NCBI GenBank assembly: GCA_015494775.1
Contig: WGAP01000179.1
Location: 1-23,579 of the forward strand
Length of the DNA stretch: 23,579 bases
Source of the DNA: Flavobacteriales bacterium
GTDB taxonomy: Bacteria; Bacteroidota; Bacteroidia; Flavobacteriales; Flavobacteriaceae
Direction of reading: 5' to 3'
The position numbers and the translations under genes were made by a program. Below are positions 14,121 to 21,750 of the stretch, one piece after another (positions within the stretch are counted from its first letter, which is position 1; each line of letters starts with the position of its first letter). The notes below the pieces were generated by a model. That model was not told the DNA's origin. It saw nothing but the letters and a program-made list of their open reading frames with translations, and did not search any database.

Positions 14121-16208
14121 ATGAAAACAACCATGAAATATATCACCCGGTTTTTGATCCTCCTGGGATTGGTAGCGGGCACTTCCTGCTCGCAAAAAGA
14201 CAAGTGGAACGCCCCCGAAGGGCAATGCCGGCAACCGTCCTACACGGCCAATGCCACCATTGCCGACATTTTGGCCCTTTCGCCCAACGGCGATATTACC
14301 CAAATCGACGACGATTTGATTTTCGAAGGTTACGTTATTTCCAGCGACGAAGCGGGCAATTATTATATGGGCATCGTCCTGCAAGACGCCCCGCAAAATC
14401 CTACGGCCGGTATTTATATTGCCGCCGAAAAGCGTAACCTCTACGTGGATTATCCCGTAGGCAAAAAGGTTTTGGTGCGCGCCAAAGGACTTTTTATCGG
14501 CAAAGACCGCGGCATTTACAAGCTCGGACTTACCTATGATTCGGGCCATGGAACGGGCATCGGCCGCATTCCGGCCAGCGAAGTGGCCAAACGCATTATT
14601 CCCACCTGCGATGACCCCGTGCAAATCACGCCCCAAACCCTGACCATTCCGCAAATTTTGGCCCATGGCGACCAATACCTCAACACGCTTATCCAACTGG
14701 ACGATGTGGAATTTGCCAAGAGCGACCTTTGTTCCACCTATGCCCTCGAAGGGCTTTCGGGTGTGAACAAATACATCGAAGATTGTAACAACAACCAACT
14801 CATTATGCGCAACAGCGGTTATGCCCGTTTTGCCACGCTCAAAGTGCCCGGAGGCAAGGGAACGCTTGTGGCGGTTTTGGGCAAATACCGCAATGATTTC
14901 CAGGTGTATATCCGCGATACGCGCGATGTGAATTTCGACGCCCCGCGTTGCGATGGCTCGCAACCCGACTGCGACGGTTCCGGCTTGCAAGCCAACACCA
15001 CCATTGCCGACCTCAAAGCCGCCTTGGGCTCCAACAACCTGATGCAAATCACCCAGGATTGGGTTATCGAAGCCACCGTGTCGGCTTCGGACAAGAGCGG
15101 TAATTTCTACAAGGCCGTTTACATCCAAGATGCCAGTGGTGGTATCCGGCTCAACCTGAACATGCGCGACCTTTACCTGCGCGGCTATCACCGCGGCGCC
15201 AAACTCAAAATCAAACTCAAAGACCTGTATGTGGGCCGCAAGAACGGCGAAATTCAATTGGGCGACCTCTACAACGGCGGTATCGGTCGCATCACAGACC
15301 AAATCGACCAAGACCATATTTTCTTTACCGGCGAAACCGAAGACGTGCAACCGGTGGATTTGGCCTTGACACCCGACAATGTGGGCCGCTTGGTAACCGC
15401 TACGGGCCAATTTGCCGACAACGAAGTGATGGAACGCTTTGCTTACAGCGACAGCCAAAGTTCCAATCCGCACCCGCGTTCCTCCAACCGCCGGCTGCTC
15501 ACCGCCTGCGACGGTTCGTCCTACGTAACGGTGCGCACAAGCGGCTATGCCGACTTTGCCGATGCCCATGTTCGCCGCGGCAACGGAACCGTTACCGGCA
15601 TCCTGGGCGTTTACGATGCCAATCATGACGGCAACATCACCGACGACGAATACCAAATCTACCTGCGCGACATCTACGATGTGGACATGACCGAACCTCG
15701 GTGCGACCATCCCTACCTGCTCGAAACCTTCGGTAATACCACGCCGCGTCAGGATATTGAACTCAACGGTTGGTATAACTACATCGAAGCGGGCACCCGC
15801 GCGTGGCAAGGCGGATTTTACAGCGGAAGCAACAACCACTACGCCCAATTCAGCGCCTACCACAGCAACGAAGCCCAAAACATCGCTTGGCTCATATCGC
15901 CGCCGGTGGCCGTCCAAAGCGGAATGAAGCTCACATTCCAAACGGCCAAGGCCTATTGGACGCACGATGCCTTGAAGGTGTTCGTTTCCACCGACTTCAA
16001 CGGCTATGACGTGCGCAGCGCCACCTGGACCGAACTTCCCGCCCGCCTGGCCACCGACACCGACCCCAACCATGCTTGGATTGATTCGGGCGACATCGAC
16101 CTGTCGGCTTATGCCGGACACACGGTTTACATCGCTTTCCGCTACAAGGGAAGCGGCACTTACGGTCAAACGGGCACTTACCGCGTGGATAACGTGGTGA
16201 TCAAATAA
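14121..16208 (+). CDS. Surface lipoprotein with two DUF5689 domains and choice-of-anchor J domain
   Basis: 695 residues. A lipoprotein-type signal ends at Cys23 (GLVAGTSC; not a perfect lipobox). Two related domains follow, about 36-280 and 290-530. Each begins with TIADI/TIADL after a Cys-containing linker, continues with GNYYMGIVLQDA or GNFYKAVYIQDA, then YLD/Y-rGxKL-K-kgLyvGr, and ends with YIRDTRDVNFDAPRC or YLRDIYDVDMTEPRC. This is the DUF5689 pattern. The C-terminal part, about 533-695 (LLETFGN ... TYRVDNVVIK), is a choice-of-anchor J-type jelly roll like cleaved adhesins. Domain 2 alone holds DANHDGNITDDE at 499-510, a canonical EF-hand-type loop. It probably acts at the cell surface with the receptor just upstream; the ligand is unknown. 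Confidence 0.85.
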   Translation: MKTTMKYITRFLILLGLVAGTSCSQKDKWNAPEGQCRQPSYTANATIADILALSPNGDITQIDDDLIFEGYVISSDEAGNYYMGIVLQDAPQNPTAGIYIAAEKRNLYVDYPVGKKVLVRAKGLFIGKDRGIYKLGLTYDSGHGTGIGRIPASEVAKRIIPTCDDPVQITPQTLTIPQILAHGDQYLNTLIQLDDVEFAKSDLCSTYALEGLSGVNKYIEDCNNNQLIMRNSGYARFATLKVPGGKGTLVAVLGKYRNDFQVYIRDTRDVNFDAPRCDGSQPDCDGSGLQANTTIADLKAALGSNNLMQITQDWVIEATVSASDKSGNFYKAVYIQDASGGIRLNLNMRDLYLRGYHRGAKLKIKLKDLYVGRKNGEIQLGDLYNGGIGRITDQIDQDHIFFTGETEDVQPVDLALTPDNVGRLVTATGQFADNEVMERFAYSDSQSSNPHPRSSNRRLLTACDGSSYVTVRTSGYADFADAHVRRGNGTVTGILGVYDANHDGNITDDEYQIYLRDIYDVDMTEPRCDHPYLLETFGNTTPRQDIELNGWYNYIEAGTRAWQGGFYSGSNNHYAQFSAYHSNEAQNIAWLISPPVAVQSGMKLTFQTAKAYWTHDALKVFVSTDFNGYDVRSATWTELPARLATDTDPNHAWIDSGDIDLSAYAGHTVYIAFRYKGSGTYGQTGTYRVDNVVIK

Positions 16209-16228
16209 CCCGGATTTTTTTCCGACCC

Positions 16229-16261
16229 ACCGCCTTTCGGTTTCGAAGGGCGGTTTTTTTT
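16229..16261 (+). terminator. Strong rho-independent terminator after the DUF5689 gene
   Basis: ACCGCC-TTTCG (16229-16239) pairs with CGAAG-GGCGGT (16244-16254) across a GTTT loop with one T-G wobble, followed by a run of eight T. It ends the receptor-DUF5689 transcript 20 bases past the stop. Confidence 0.9.
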
Positions 16262-16268
16262 GTTTTTC

Positions 16269-16553
16269 GGGCGCCCCGGCGTCTCGGATTCGGGGCCCCG
16301 CCGGCGGGCGAATGCCCGCGCGACTTGCCTGCGGCAATTCGCCGGCGCCTTCGGCGCCGCGGCGGGGCCCCGAAACCGGTCGCCGTCGGGCTGTCCGCTC
16401 AAATGCGGCTCGGCAAATGCCGGTTTTTTGCGCGGGCGCGCGTACCGCGCGCCCGCGCCCGCCCGTGCGTGGGGCTTCCTGCTGGTCGCCTCCGCCGGGC
16501 GGAAAAAACTTCGGCATTGCCTTCGCCGCATAACCGCTCCCATCCCTGGCGCG
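16269..16553. repeat. GC-rich dispersed intergenic element A, copy 2
   Basis: Second copy of the element at 7509-7833, same orientation. It shares GGGCGCCC at the left end, the long GCCCCGCCGGCGGGC ... GCGGCGGGGCC block, GGGCTGTCCGCT (16388-16399), the 13-bp perfect hairpin (16430-16458), CGTGCGTGGGGCTTCC and CCGCTCCCATCCCTGGCGCG at the right end. It begins just 7 bases after the T-run of the preceding terminator. It lacks about 45 bases present in copy 1 between the GCGGGGCC block and GGGCTGTCCGCT. Confidence 0.85.
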
Positions 16554-16565
16554 ATATAGGCCGCT

Positions 16566-16650
16566 GAGTGATTTTTGCGTAGCAAAAATTGTATCGAAGC
16601 GACCGGACGGCCGGGACTTCGATACACTGCTCACTACGTTCGCAGCACTC
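16566..16650. repeat. Element B, full copy 2
   Basis: 85-bp copy of the repeat at 7962-8042: GAGTG, hairpin TTTTTGC-GTA-GCAAAAA, GTATCGAA (16591-16598) facing TTCGATAC (16618-16625), then CTGCTCACTACGTTCGCAG and CACTC. It starts 12 bases after element A, against about 128 bases at the first locus. Confidence 0.85.
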
Positions 16651-16765
16651 AGCCGCCGGCCTTCGATGCATTCTGCCTTAGTTGGGACATCGGGCGCTAT
16701 GGTTGTTCCGCTATTGTAAACATGGTAGGCGGGTTGTAATGCCATTCGGTTATTCCGTTCCGCCC

Positions 16766-16793
16766 GTAGAGACGCGATGCATCGCGTCTCTAC
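16766..16793. repeat. Perfect 28-bp palindrome (GTAGAGACGC arms)
   Basis: The left half GTAGAGACGCGATG is followed at once by its reverse complement CATCGCGTCTCTAC, with no loop. It is preceded by CCC. It shares the GTAGAGACGC arms with the palindrome at 16828. Such arms recur in intergenic repeats of Bacteroidota and cyanobacteria, from memory. Confidence 0.9.
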
Positions 16794-16827
16794 ATCAATA
16801 AACATTGAAGGCGGTTTATTTTTGCCC

Positions 16828-16856
16828 GTAGAGACGCCCAATTTGGGCGTCTCTAC
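16828..16856. repeat. Near-identical 29-bp palindrome
   Basis: GTAGAGACGCCCAA, a single T, then the exact reverse complement TTGGGCGTCTCTAC, also preceded by CCC. Outer ten bases equal those of the 16766 palindrome while the centres differ but keep full pairing. Confidence 0.9.
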
Positions 16857-16899
16857 AAAAAAACGTTAAACATTTGATTATCACCAATAAAACAAAAAA

Positions 16900-17031
16900 A
16901 GGCGAAACCGCCCTGCGGGTTCGCCGACCGCCGAGGAAACCGGAGGGTTCCGAGGCCTGCAAGGAGCCCGTCAGGGCTCCGCAGCATGCGGAGGGAGACG
17001 CCGCCCGAGCAAAAGCGAAGGGCGACCGGCT
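16900..17031. repeat. GC-rich non-coding block of short hairpins
   Basis: A run of small inverted repeats in GC-rich sequence, such as GAGCCC-GTCA-GGGCTC, and after it CGGCTCC-C-GGAGCCG near 17028-17042. Open frames through it are low-complexity Arg/Pro/Ala text on both strands and are not credible proteins. It leads directly into the tandem duplication. Confidence 0.55.
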
Positions 17032-17406
17032 CCCGGAGCCGCGAAGCGAGACCGAAGGGCTCGCGAAGCCCGCAGCAGACCGTAGGGCTGATGCGGTAGC
17101 GGAGGCAGACCGGAACGGGCTGCCGGAACCTGTCCCGCACATTGCGCAAGCAATGTCGGGAGCCGCGAAGGAAAACAAGGCGCGGCATTTGCGTTGGCCG
17201 CCGGAAGCCGCAGGTTCCCGAAGCCGCGGAGCGAGACCGCCAGGGCTCGCGTAGCCCGCAGCAGACCGTAGGGCTGATGCGGTAGCGGAGGCAGACCGGA
17301 ACGGGCTGCCGGAACCTGTCCCGCACATTGCGCAAGCAATGTCGGGAGCCGTGGAGGGAAACAAGGCGCGGCCGTCGGCTTGGCCCCGGGAAGCCGCAGG
17401 TTCCCG
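17032..17406. repeat. GC-rich tandem duplication, 186-bp period
   Basis: Two successive units share long identical stretches at a constant offset of 186 bases. For example, CGCAGCAGACCGTAGGGCTG starts at 17071 and 17257, and CCGCAGGTTCCCG at 17208 and 17394. Each unit holds a CATTGC-GCAA-GCAATG hairpin after CGGAACCTGTCCCG. The middle parts are identical for about 85 bases, while the part near GGCGCGGC differs. The second unit ends 41 bases before the pyruvate kinase ATG. Confidence 0.85.
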
Positions 17407-17421
17407 AAACGAAAATTAAAA

Positions 17422-17429
17422 TACCTTTG
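17422..17429 (+). promoter_or_regulatory. -7 element (TACCTTTG) for the pyk-CYTH-radA operon
   Basis: TACCTTTG fits TAnnTTTG exactly and ends 18 bases before the ATG at 17448. It is the first AT-rich sequence after the GC-rich tandem repeat; a -33 TTTG is not evident, since that position falls at the repeat edge. Confidence 0.55.
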
Positions 17430-17447
17430 CACTAAAATATCCTGCAC

Positions 17448-18875
17448 ATGCTCCACCGCAAACGCACCAAAATCGTGGCTACCCTGGGGCCCGCCACCCG
17501 CGATTACGACCGCAAAAAACAAATGGTGGCCGAAGGCGTCAATGTGTTCCGCTTCAATTTCTCACATGCCGATTACGATATTGTGCGCGAACAAATGGAA
17601 CATATCCGGCGCATCCGCGACGAACTGCAAACGCCCGTAGGCACCCTGGCCGACCTGCAAGGGCCCAAACTCCGCATCGGCGAAATGAAACCCGACAGCG
17701 TGCTCCAAGCCGGCGATACCTTTATCCTGACCAACCAAGCCCGAACGGGCGATGCCCGAGGCGCCTATGTCAATTATACCCCTTTGCCGGCCGAAGTCAA
17801 GCCCGGGGAACTCATCCTGCTGGACGACGGCAAAATCCAACTGCGCGTGGAAGCCACCGATGGCACGCACGAAATCCGGACGAAAGTCGTTCAAGGCGGC
17901 CCGTTGCATAGCCGCAAGGGTATCAACCTGCCCGATTCGAATCTTTCGGTGCCGGCGGTTACTTCAAAGGACAAGCGCGACCTGGCCTTTGCCGTGGAAA
18001 ACGGCATCGATTGGATTGCCCTTTCGTTTGTGCGTCGTGCCGATGATGTTGTGGCGCTCAAAAAATATATGCGCGAACAATTTGAGGTGGAACTGCCGGT
18101 TATCGCCAAAATCGAAAAGCCCGAAGCGGTGCAAAACCTGGACGATATTCTCGATGCCGCCGACGGCGTAATGGTGGCCCGCGGCGATTTGGGCATTGAA
18201 ATTCCCATGGAAAACGTGCCTTTGATACAAAAACGCATTACCGACAAGGCCATTCACCGGGCCAAACCGGTCATCATTGCCACCCAAATGATGGAAAGCA
18301 TGATGCAAAGCATCATCCCTTCGCGGGCCGAAGTAAACGATGTGGCCAATGCCGTCATCGACGGCGCCGATGCCGTGATGCTGTCGGGCGAAACATCGGT
18401 GGGGCAATTCCCCGTAGAAGTCATCCGCCGGATGACCAAAATCATCACGGCCTCCGAACAAGGCGTGGATCACGAAGTGGCCCGCATCATTCCGCCTCGC
18501 GACGACCCGCGCTTTATTACCAAAATGATTTGTTTCGACGCCGCCGAAACGGCCAACGACATCGATGCGCGCATGATTACCACGCTGACGGTAAGCGGTT
18601 TTTCGGCCGCACAAGTGGCTTCGCACCGTCCTAACGCCTACATCGGTGTTTTTACGGGCAACAGCCGGATTATCAACCGGCTGGCACTTTATTGGGGCGT
18701 TTATCCGTTCTACTACGACCGCCAAGTGTCCACCGACGAGACCGTCAAGGACATTATCCGCATCATCAAGGACGAGCAATTTGTTCGCCCCGGCGATTTT
18801 GTCATCAACCTCACGTCCATGCCAGTGGGCGAAAAAGGGATGGTCAACACGCTGCGCATAACCCGAATCGACTGA
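17448..18875 (+). CDS. pyk: Pyruvate kinase
   Basis: 475-residue pyruvate kinase, converting phosphoenolpyruvate and ADP to pyruvate and ATP. The N-terminal RKRTKIVATLGPATRDY and FRFNFSHADY open the barrel. The B domain covers about 70-165 (LQGPKLRIGEM to GGPLHSRKGINLP). The active-site lysine is in IAKIEKPEAV, followed by the metal-binding VMVARGDLGIEIP. The MIATQMMESM-type motif appears as VIIATQMMESM, and SGETSVGQFPVEVI closes the active site. The C-terminal domain (about 345-475) is complete. The start follows a TACCTTTG promoter element by 18 bases. It abuts the CYTH gene and then radA, forming a three-gene run. Confidence 0.97.
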   Translation: MLHRKRTKIVATLGPATRDYDRKKQMVAEGVNVFRFNFSHADYDIVREQMEHIRRIRDELQTPVGTLADLQGPKLRIGEMKPDSVLQAGDTFILTNQARTGDARGAYVNYTPLPAEVKPGELILLDDGKIQLRVEATDGTHEIRTKVVQGGPLHSRKGINLPDSNLSVPAVTSKDKRDLAFAVENGIDWIALSFVRRADDVVALKKYMREQFEVELPVIAKIEKPEAVQNLDDILDAADGVMVARGDLGIEIPMENVPLIQKRITDKAIHRAKPVIIATQMMESMMQSIIPSRAEVNDVANAVIDGADAVMLSGETSVGQFPVEVIRRMTKIITASEQGVDHEVARIIPPRDDPRFITKMICFDAAETANDIDARMITTLTVSGFSAAQVASHRPNAYIGVFTGNSRIINRLALYWGVYPFYYDRQVSTDETVKDIIRIIKDEQFVRPGDFVINLTSMPVGEKGMVNTLRITRID

Positions 18876-19331
18876 ATGATGCACAAAGAAATCGAACGTA
18901 AATACCTGGTGCGTTCCAACGCCTTCGAAGCCCTGGCGCAAAAACAAATTCATATACGTCAGGCCTATTTGTGTGGCAATAAAATCACTTTGCGTATCCG
19001 GCAGTGGGACGAGCAATTCCTATTGACCGTAAAAGGCCCTTCGCACGACGGAATTTCGCGCATCGAAGTGGAAAAACCCATAAGCCATGATGAGTTCGAA
19101 GCCCTTTTGCCCTTGGCCGAAGGCCATATCATCGAAAAAATACGTTATCTTGTGCCTTGGAACGGGCTGACGATCGAAGTGGATAAATTTATTTCGCCCC
19201 GCAAAGGTTTGGTGCTGGCCGAAATCGAATTGCCCGACGAACAAACGAAACCCGAACTGCCGCCTTGGCTGGGGGAAGAAGTAACCGGACAACCCGAATA
19301 CTACAACGCTTATATGGCAAAAAATGGCTAA
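18876..19331 (+). CDS. CYTH domain protein
   Basis: 151-residue protein of the CYTH (triphosphate tunnel metalloenzyme) superfamily, recognised by EIERKYLV at 5-12 and by the alternating charged strands that line the tunnel: TLRIRQWDEQFLLTVKGP, RIEVEKPIS, IEVDKFISP, and AEIELPDE. Family members hydrolyse inorganic tri- or polyphosphate or bind organic triphosphates; the substrate here is not determinable. The ATG directly follows the pyruvate kinase stop, with a second ATG one codon later, and the end overlaps radA by 8 bases, so it is tightly coupled to both. The three functions have no obvious common pathway. Confidence 0.9.
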   Translation: MMHKEIERKYLVRSNAFEALAQKQIHIRQAYLCGNKITLRIRQWDEQFLLTVKGPSHDGISRIEVEKPISHDEFEALLPLAEGHIIEKIRYLVPWNGLTIEVDKFISPRKGLVLAEIELPDEQTKPELPPWLGEEVTGQPEYYNAYMAKNG

Positions 19332-20688
19332 ACCGAAAAAAGTTTTCTACTGCCAAAACTGCGGCGCCCGCCATTCGCAATGGATGGGCCAATGTCCCGT
19401 GTGCAAGCAGTGGAACACCATTGTGGAAGAAACCATTAGCCGGCAAGAAGAAAAAAAGGCGGGTCCCGTCAAGCGAAAGCCCGTGCAAAGTATTCCGCTA
19501 AACCGGGTGGAAGGACAATCCGAACCGCGTATTTCCACCGCCGACCGTGAATTGGATGTGGTGTTGGGCGGCGGATTGGTGCCCGGCTCGGTGATTTTGC
19601 TCGGTGGCGAACCGGGCATTGGAAAATCCACCTTGCTGCTGCAAACCGCCCTGCGGATGCCCTACAAAATCCTGTATGTGTCGGGCGAAGAAAGTCCGGC
19701 CCAAATCAAGCTCCGCGCCGACCGTCTGTCCGCCGGCAAAGTCAACCCCAACCTGCTGTTGCTGCCCGAAACGCACACGCAAAAAATATTTCGCGAACTG
19801 GACGAAAACCTTCCCGACCTGCTGATTGTGGATTCCATACAAACCCTCCACACCGATTATATCGACTCCTCGCCGGGCAGCGTGTCGCAAATCCGTGAAA
19901 CGGCCGCCGAACTTATCCGCTTTGCCAAAGAAACCGGAACGCCCGTATTCCTCATCGGCCATATTACCAAGGAAGGTGTCATCGCGGGCCCCAAAGTGTT
20001 GGAACACATGGTGGACACGGTTTTGCAGTTCGAAGGCGACCGCTACCATCGTTTCCGTATTCTGCGGGCCCTGAAAAACCGCTTTGGCAGCACCAACGAA
20101 ATGGGACTTTATGAAATGACCGTCCATGGCTTGGAGCCGGTGGACAATCCTTCGGGACTTCTGCCCGACACGCTGTCGGAAGCCGCTGGCGGAACGGCCG
20201 TGGGAATTGTCAACGAAGGCATCCGCAGTTTTGCCGTGGAAGCGCAGGCCTTGGTGAGCCCGTCGGTCTATGGCACGCCGCAACGCTCGGTTACGGGCTA
20301 CGACCTCAAACGCCTGCACATGATATTGGCCGTGCTGGAAAAACGGGCGGGACTGCGTATGCTGCAAAACGATGTTTTCCTCAACATTGCCGGCGGATTG
20401 CGCATTATGGACCCGGCCCTGGATTTGGCCGTGGCGGCGGCCCTCATTTCGTCTTACGAAAACCTGCCCGTTCCGCCCTACACGGGATTTGCCGGCGAAA
20501 TCGGGCTAACGGGCGAAGTGCGTCCGGTGGCACACATGGACCGCCGCCTGACGGAAGCCGAAAAAACCGGATTGCAACGCGTTTATTTGTCCAAGCATCA
20601 AAAGATTACTTATCGCGGAAAATTGGAATTGGTGCCCATCGGCCAAGTGAGCGGACTGTTGGGTATGTTTCCCGAACAGGAGCACTAA
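19324..20688 (+). CDS. radA: DNA repair protein RadA
   Basis: 454-residue RadA (Sms), a RecA-like ATPase that promotes branch migration during recombinational repair. The N-terminal zinc finger is Cys10, Cys13, Cys24 and Cys27. Walker A is GEPGIGKST (95-103), Walker B is LLIVDS (166-171), and the RadA-specific KNRFG motif is at 251-255. The C-terminal Lon-protease-like domain (about 270-454) contains LNIAGGLRIMDPALDLAVA and GEIGLTGEVRPV; it has no proteolytic role in this family. Length is normal. It overlaps the CYTH gene by 8 bases and closes the operon; no convincing terminator was seen after it. Confidence 0.97.
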   Translation: MAKPKKVFYCQNCGARHSQWMGQCPVCKQWNTIVEETISRQEEKKAGPVKRKPVQSIPLNRVEGQSEPRISTADRELDVVLGGGLVPGSVILLGGEPGIGKSTLLLQTALRMPYKILYVSGEESPAQIKLRADRLSAGKVNPNLLLLPETHTQKIFRELDENLPDLLIVDSIQTLHTDYIDSSPGSVSQIRETAAELIRFAKETGTPVFLIGHITKEGVIAGPKVLEHMVDTVLQFEGDRYHRFRILRALKNRFGSTNEMGLYEMTVHGLEPVDNPSGLLPDTLSEAAGGTAVGIVNEGIRSFAVEAQALVSPSVYGTPQRSVTGYDLKRLHMILAVLEKRAGLRMLQNDVFLNIAGGLRIMDPALDLAVAAALISSYENLPVPPYTGFAGEIGLTGEVRPVAHMDRRLTEAEKTGLQRVYLSKHQKITYRGKLELVPIGQVSGLLGMFPEQEH

Positions 20689-20827
20689 TCGATGCATTTT
20701 TGGCACGTTCCAGATCCCATGGGCGCCCGGGAAACCGGCCCTCCGCTACAATGAAATGGGATGCGGCCTTCACGCTTCGCCCGTTCGTGGGCTTTTCCCC
20801 TCATTCATAATTCACAGTGCCTATACA
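20689..20827. other. Short intergenic stretch, nothing identified
   Basis: No gene, terminator or clear repeat was recognised. It begins GC-rich (CCCATGGGCGCCCGGG) and becomes AT-rich toward the lipoprotein gene end. Confidence 0.5.
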
Positions 20828-21265
20828 CTACAAATCATCGGCATGCTGATAATCATCATTGGTAAAAGTGTATTTGTAAGTATCCCTGTATTCGCTTGTC
20901 TCTGTGTGTTGGTAATTATTTAAATCTAAAATATTGAAAGGAGACGGAGTTGTAGGAGTAAATTTGGAAATTTTTTCGTTTCCAAATTTAACCGTAACCG
21001 AATCACCATTAACAATCAAATCCGATACACTGCCAAACATTAGGTCGGTTTTTTGAGATAAGTTGCCTCCATTTGGCAGGCTATAAATACTATCCACATA
21101 ACCGGTTTCGGTTTTATAAAAAACCTTAATGGTTATATCCTTGTTACTTTCATTGATATAATGACATTCAATATCTTTACGCTTATCAACAGTTGTTTTG
21201 CAAGAGAAACTGCTAATAAGTATTCCAATAATTAAAACTGTCGTCCAAATAGTTTTCCGTTGCAT
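20828..21265 (-). CDS. Small putative lipoprotein of unknown function
   Basis: 145 residues. The signal peptide MQRKTIWTTVLIIGILISSF ends in a lipobox-like SSFSC (Cys about residue 22), followed by KTTVDKRKD. The mature part is beta-rich and polar (ECHYINESNKDITIKVFYK, then SLPNGGNLSQK and VTVKFGNEKISKF) and has no motif I recognise. This resembles the many small Bacteroidota lipoproteins with an immunoglobulin-like sandwich. An upstream ATG at 21301 is in frame but would precede the signal peptide with charged residues, so 21265 is preferred. It is AT-rich, isolated, and transcribed toward radA. Confidence 0.7.
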   Translation of the reverse strand: MQRKTIWTTVLIIGILISSFSCKTTVDKRKDIECHYINESNKDITIKVFYKTETGYVDSIYSLPNGGNLSQKTDLMFGSVSDLIVNGDSVTVKFGNEKISKFTPTTPSPFNILDLNNYQHTETSEYRDTYKYTFTNDDYQHADDL

Positions 21266-21750
21266 TGTTATAAGAATTTTTGATGTTATTTTTCCAATCA
21301 TTATCTACCTTTTGGCATGCAGAAGTAGTAAACATTACAGCGCCTTTTCCATACAATCCATACGTCCGCAACGATTTTTATGTAAATATGTGCAAAAAAA
21401 CAAAGCCGGTCAAGTCCTATCTAATATCTATTGTTAAAAAAAATTGAATTTTGAAGGAATGCTAAATCTTGGCGAATTTTCGAGATGCTATTTTAAAATT
21501 TTGAAGCCTTCTGGGGTAAAAATTAAAAAATCTTTTATGCTAATTGTTGAATTGATTTATATAAATGACGGGGTGAATATTAAAATAAAATCACCAAAAA
21601 AGCGCAAAACGGCGTTAGGGCTACCAAAATATGAGTTTGTTTATTCAAAAAACCAAGCTATTTTCCCGGATTATTAACCCGATATTCAATCGGATAACTC
21701 GGAATTATTGATTTTTCTTATTTTTGTTTGTCATCACATCCGTATTGATT
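21266..21750. other. AT-rich stretch without a confident gene
   Basis: One open frame at 21459-21677 on the plus strand (72 codons from its first ATG) gives a Lys/Ile-rich peptide with no signal, motif or promoter. It might be a short gene or chance in AT-rich sequence. TATTTTTG at 21719-21726 fits the -7 consensus and lies 24 bases before the gene at 21751. Confidence 0.45.
21719..21726 (+). promoter_or_regulatory. -7 element (TATTTTTG) for the membrane protein gene
   Basis: Exact TAnnTTTG, 24 bases before the ATG at 21751. No proper -33 element; AT-rich context weakens it. Confidence 0.4.

Noticed and set aside
16269..16650. Insertion sequence or transposon ends
   Set aside because: No transposase frame, target duplication or matching terminal inverted repeats around the A-B pair could be found.
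14109..16841. 910-codon open frame on the minus strand opposite the DUF5689 gene
   Set aside because: It is antisense to a clear lipoprotein gene with a signal peptide and domains, crosses the terminator and repeats, and its protein is low-complexity Val/Gly/His text. It arises from the codon bias of the real gene.
16853..17364. Overlapping frames with internally repeated protein sequence in the GC-rich tandem region
   Set aside because: The protein repeats simply mirror the 186-bp DNA duplication in several frames at once; no frame is preferred and no start signals are present.
17964..19016. 350-codon minus-strand frame opposite pyruvate kinase
   Set aside because: Antisense to a conserved enzyme; the composition (His/Val/Gly/Phe rich) is that of shadow frames.
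21459..21677. Short plus-strand frame of 72 codons
   Set aside because: No motif, promoter or homologous feature, and chance frames of this size are common in AT-rich sequence; kept only as a note in the intergenic entry.
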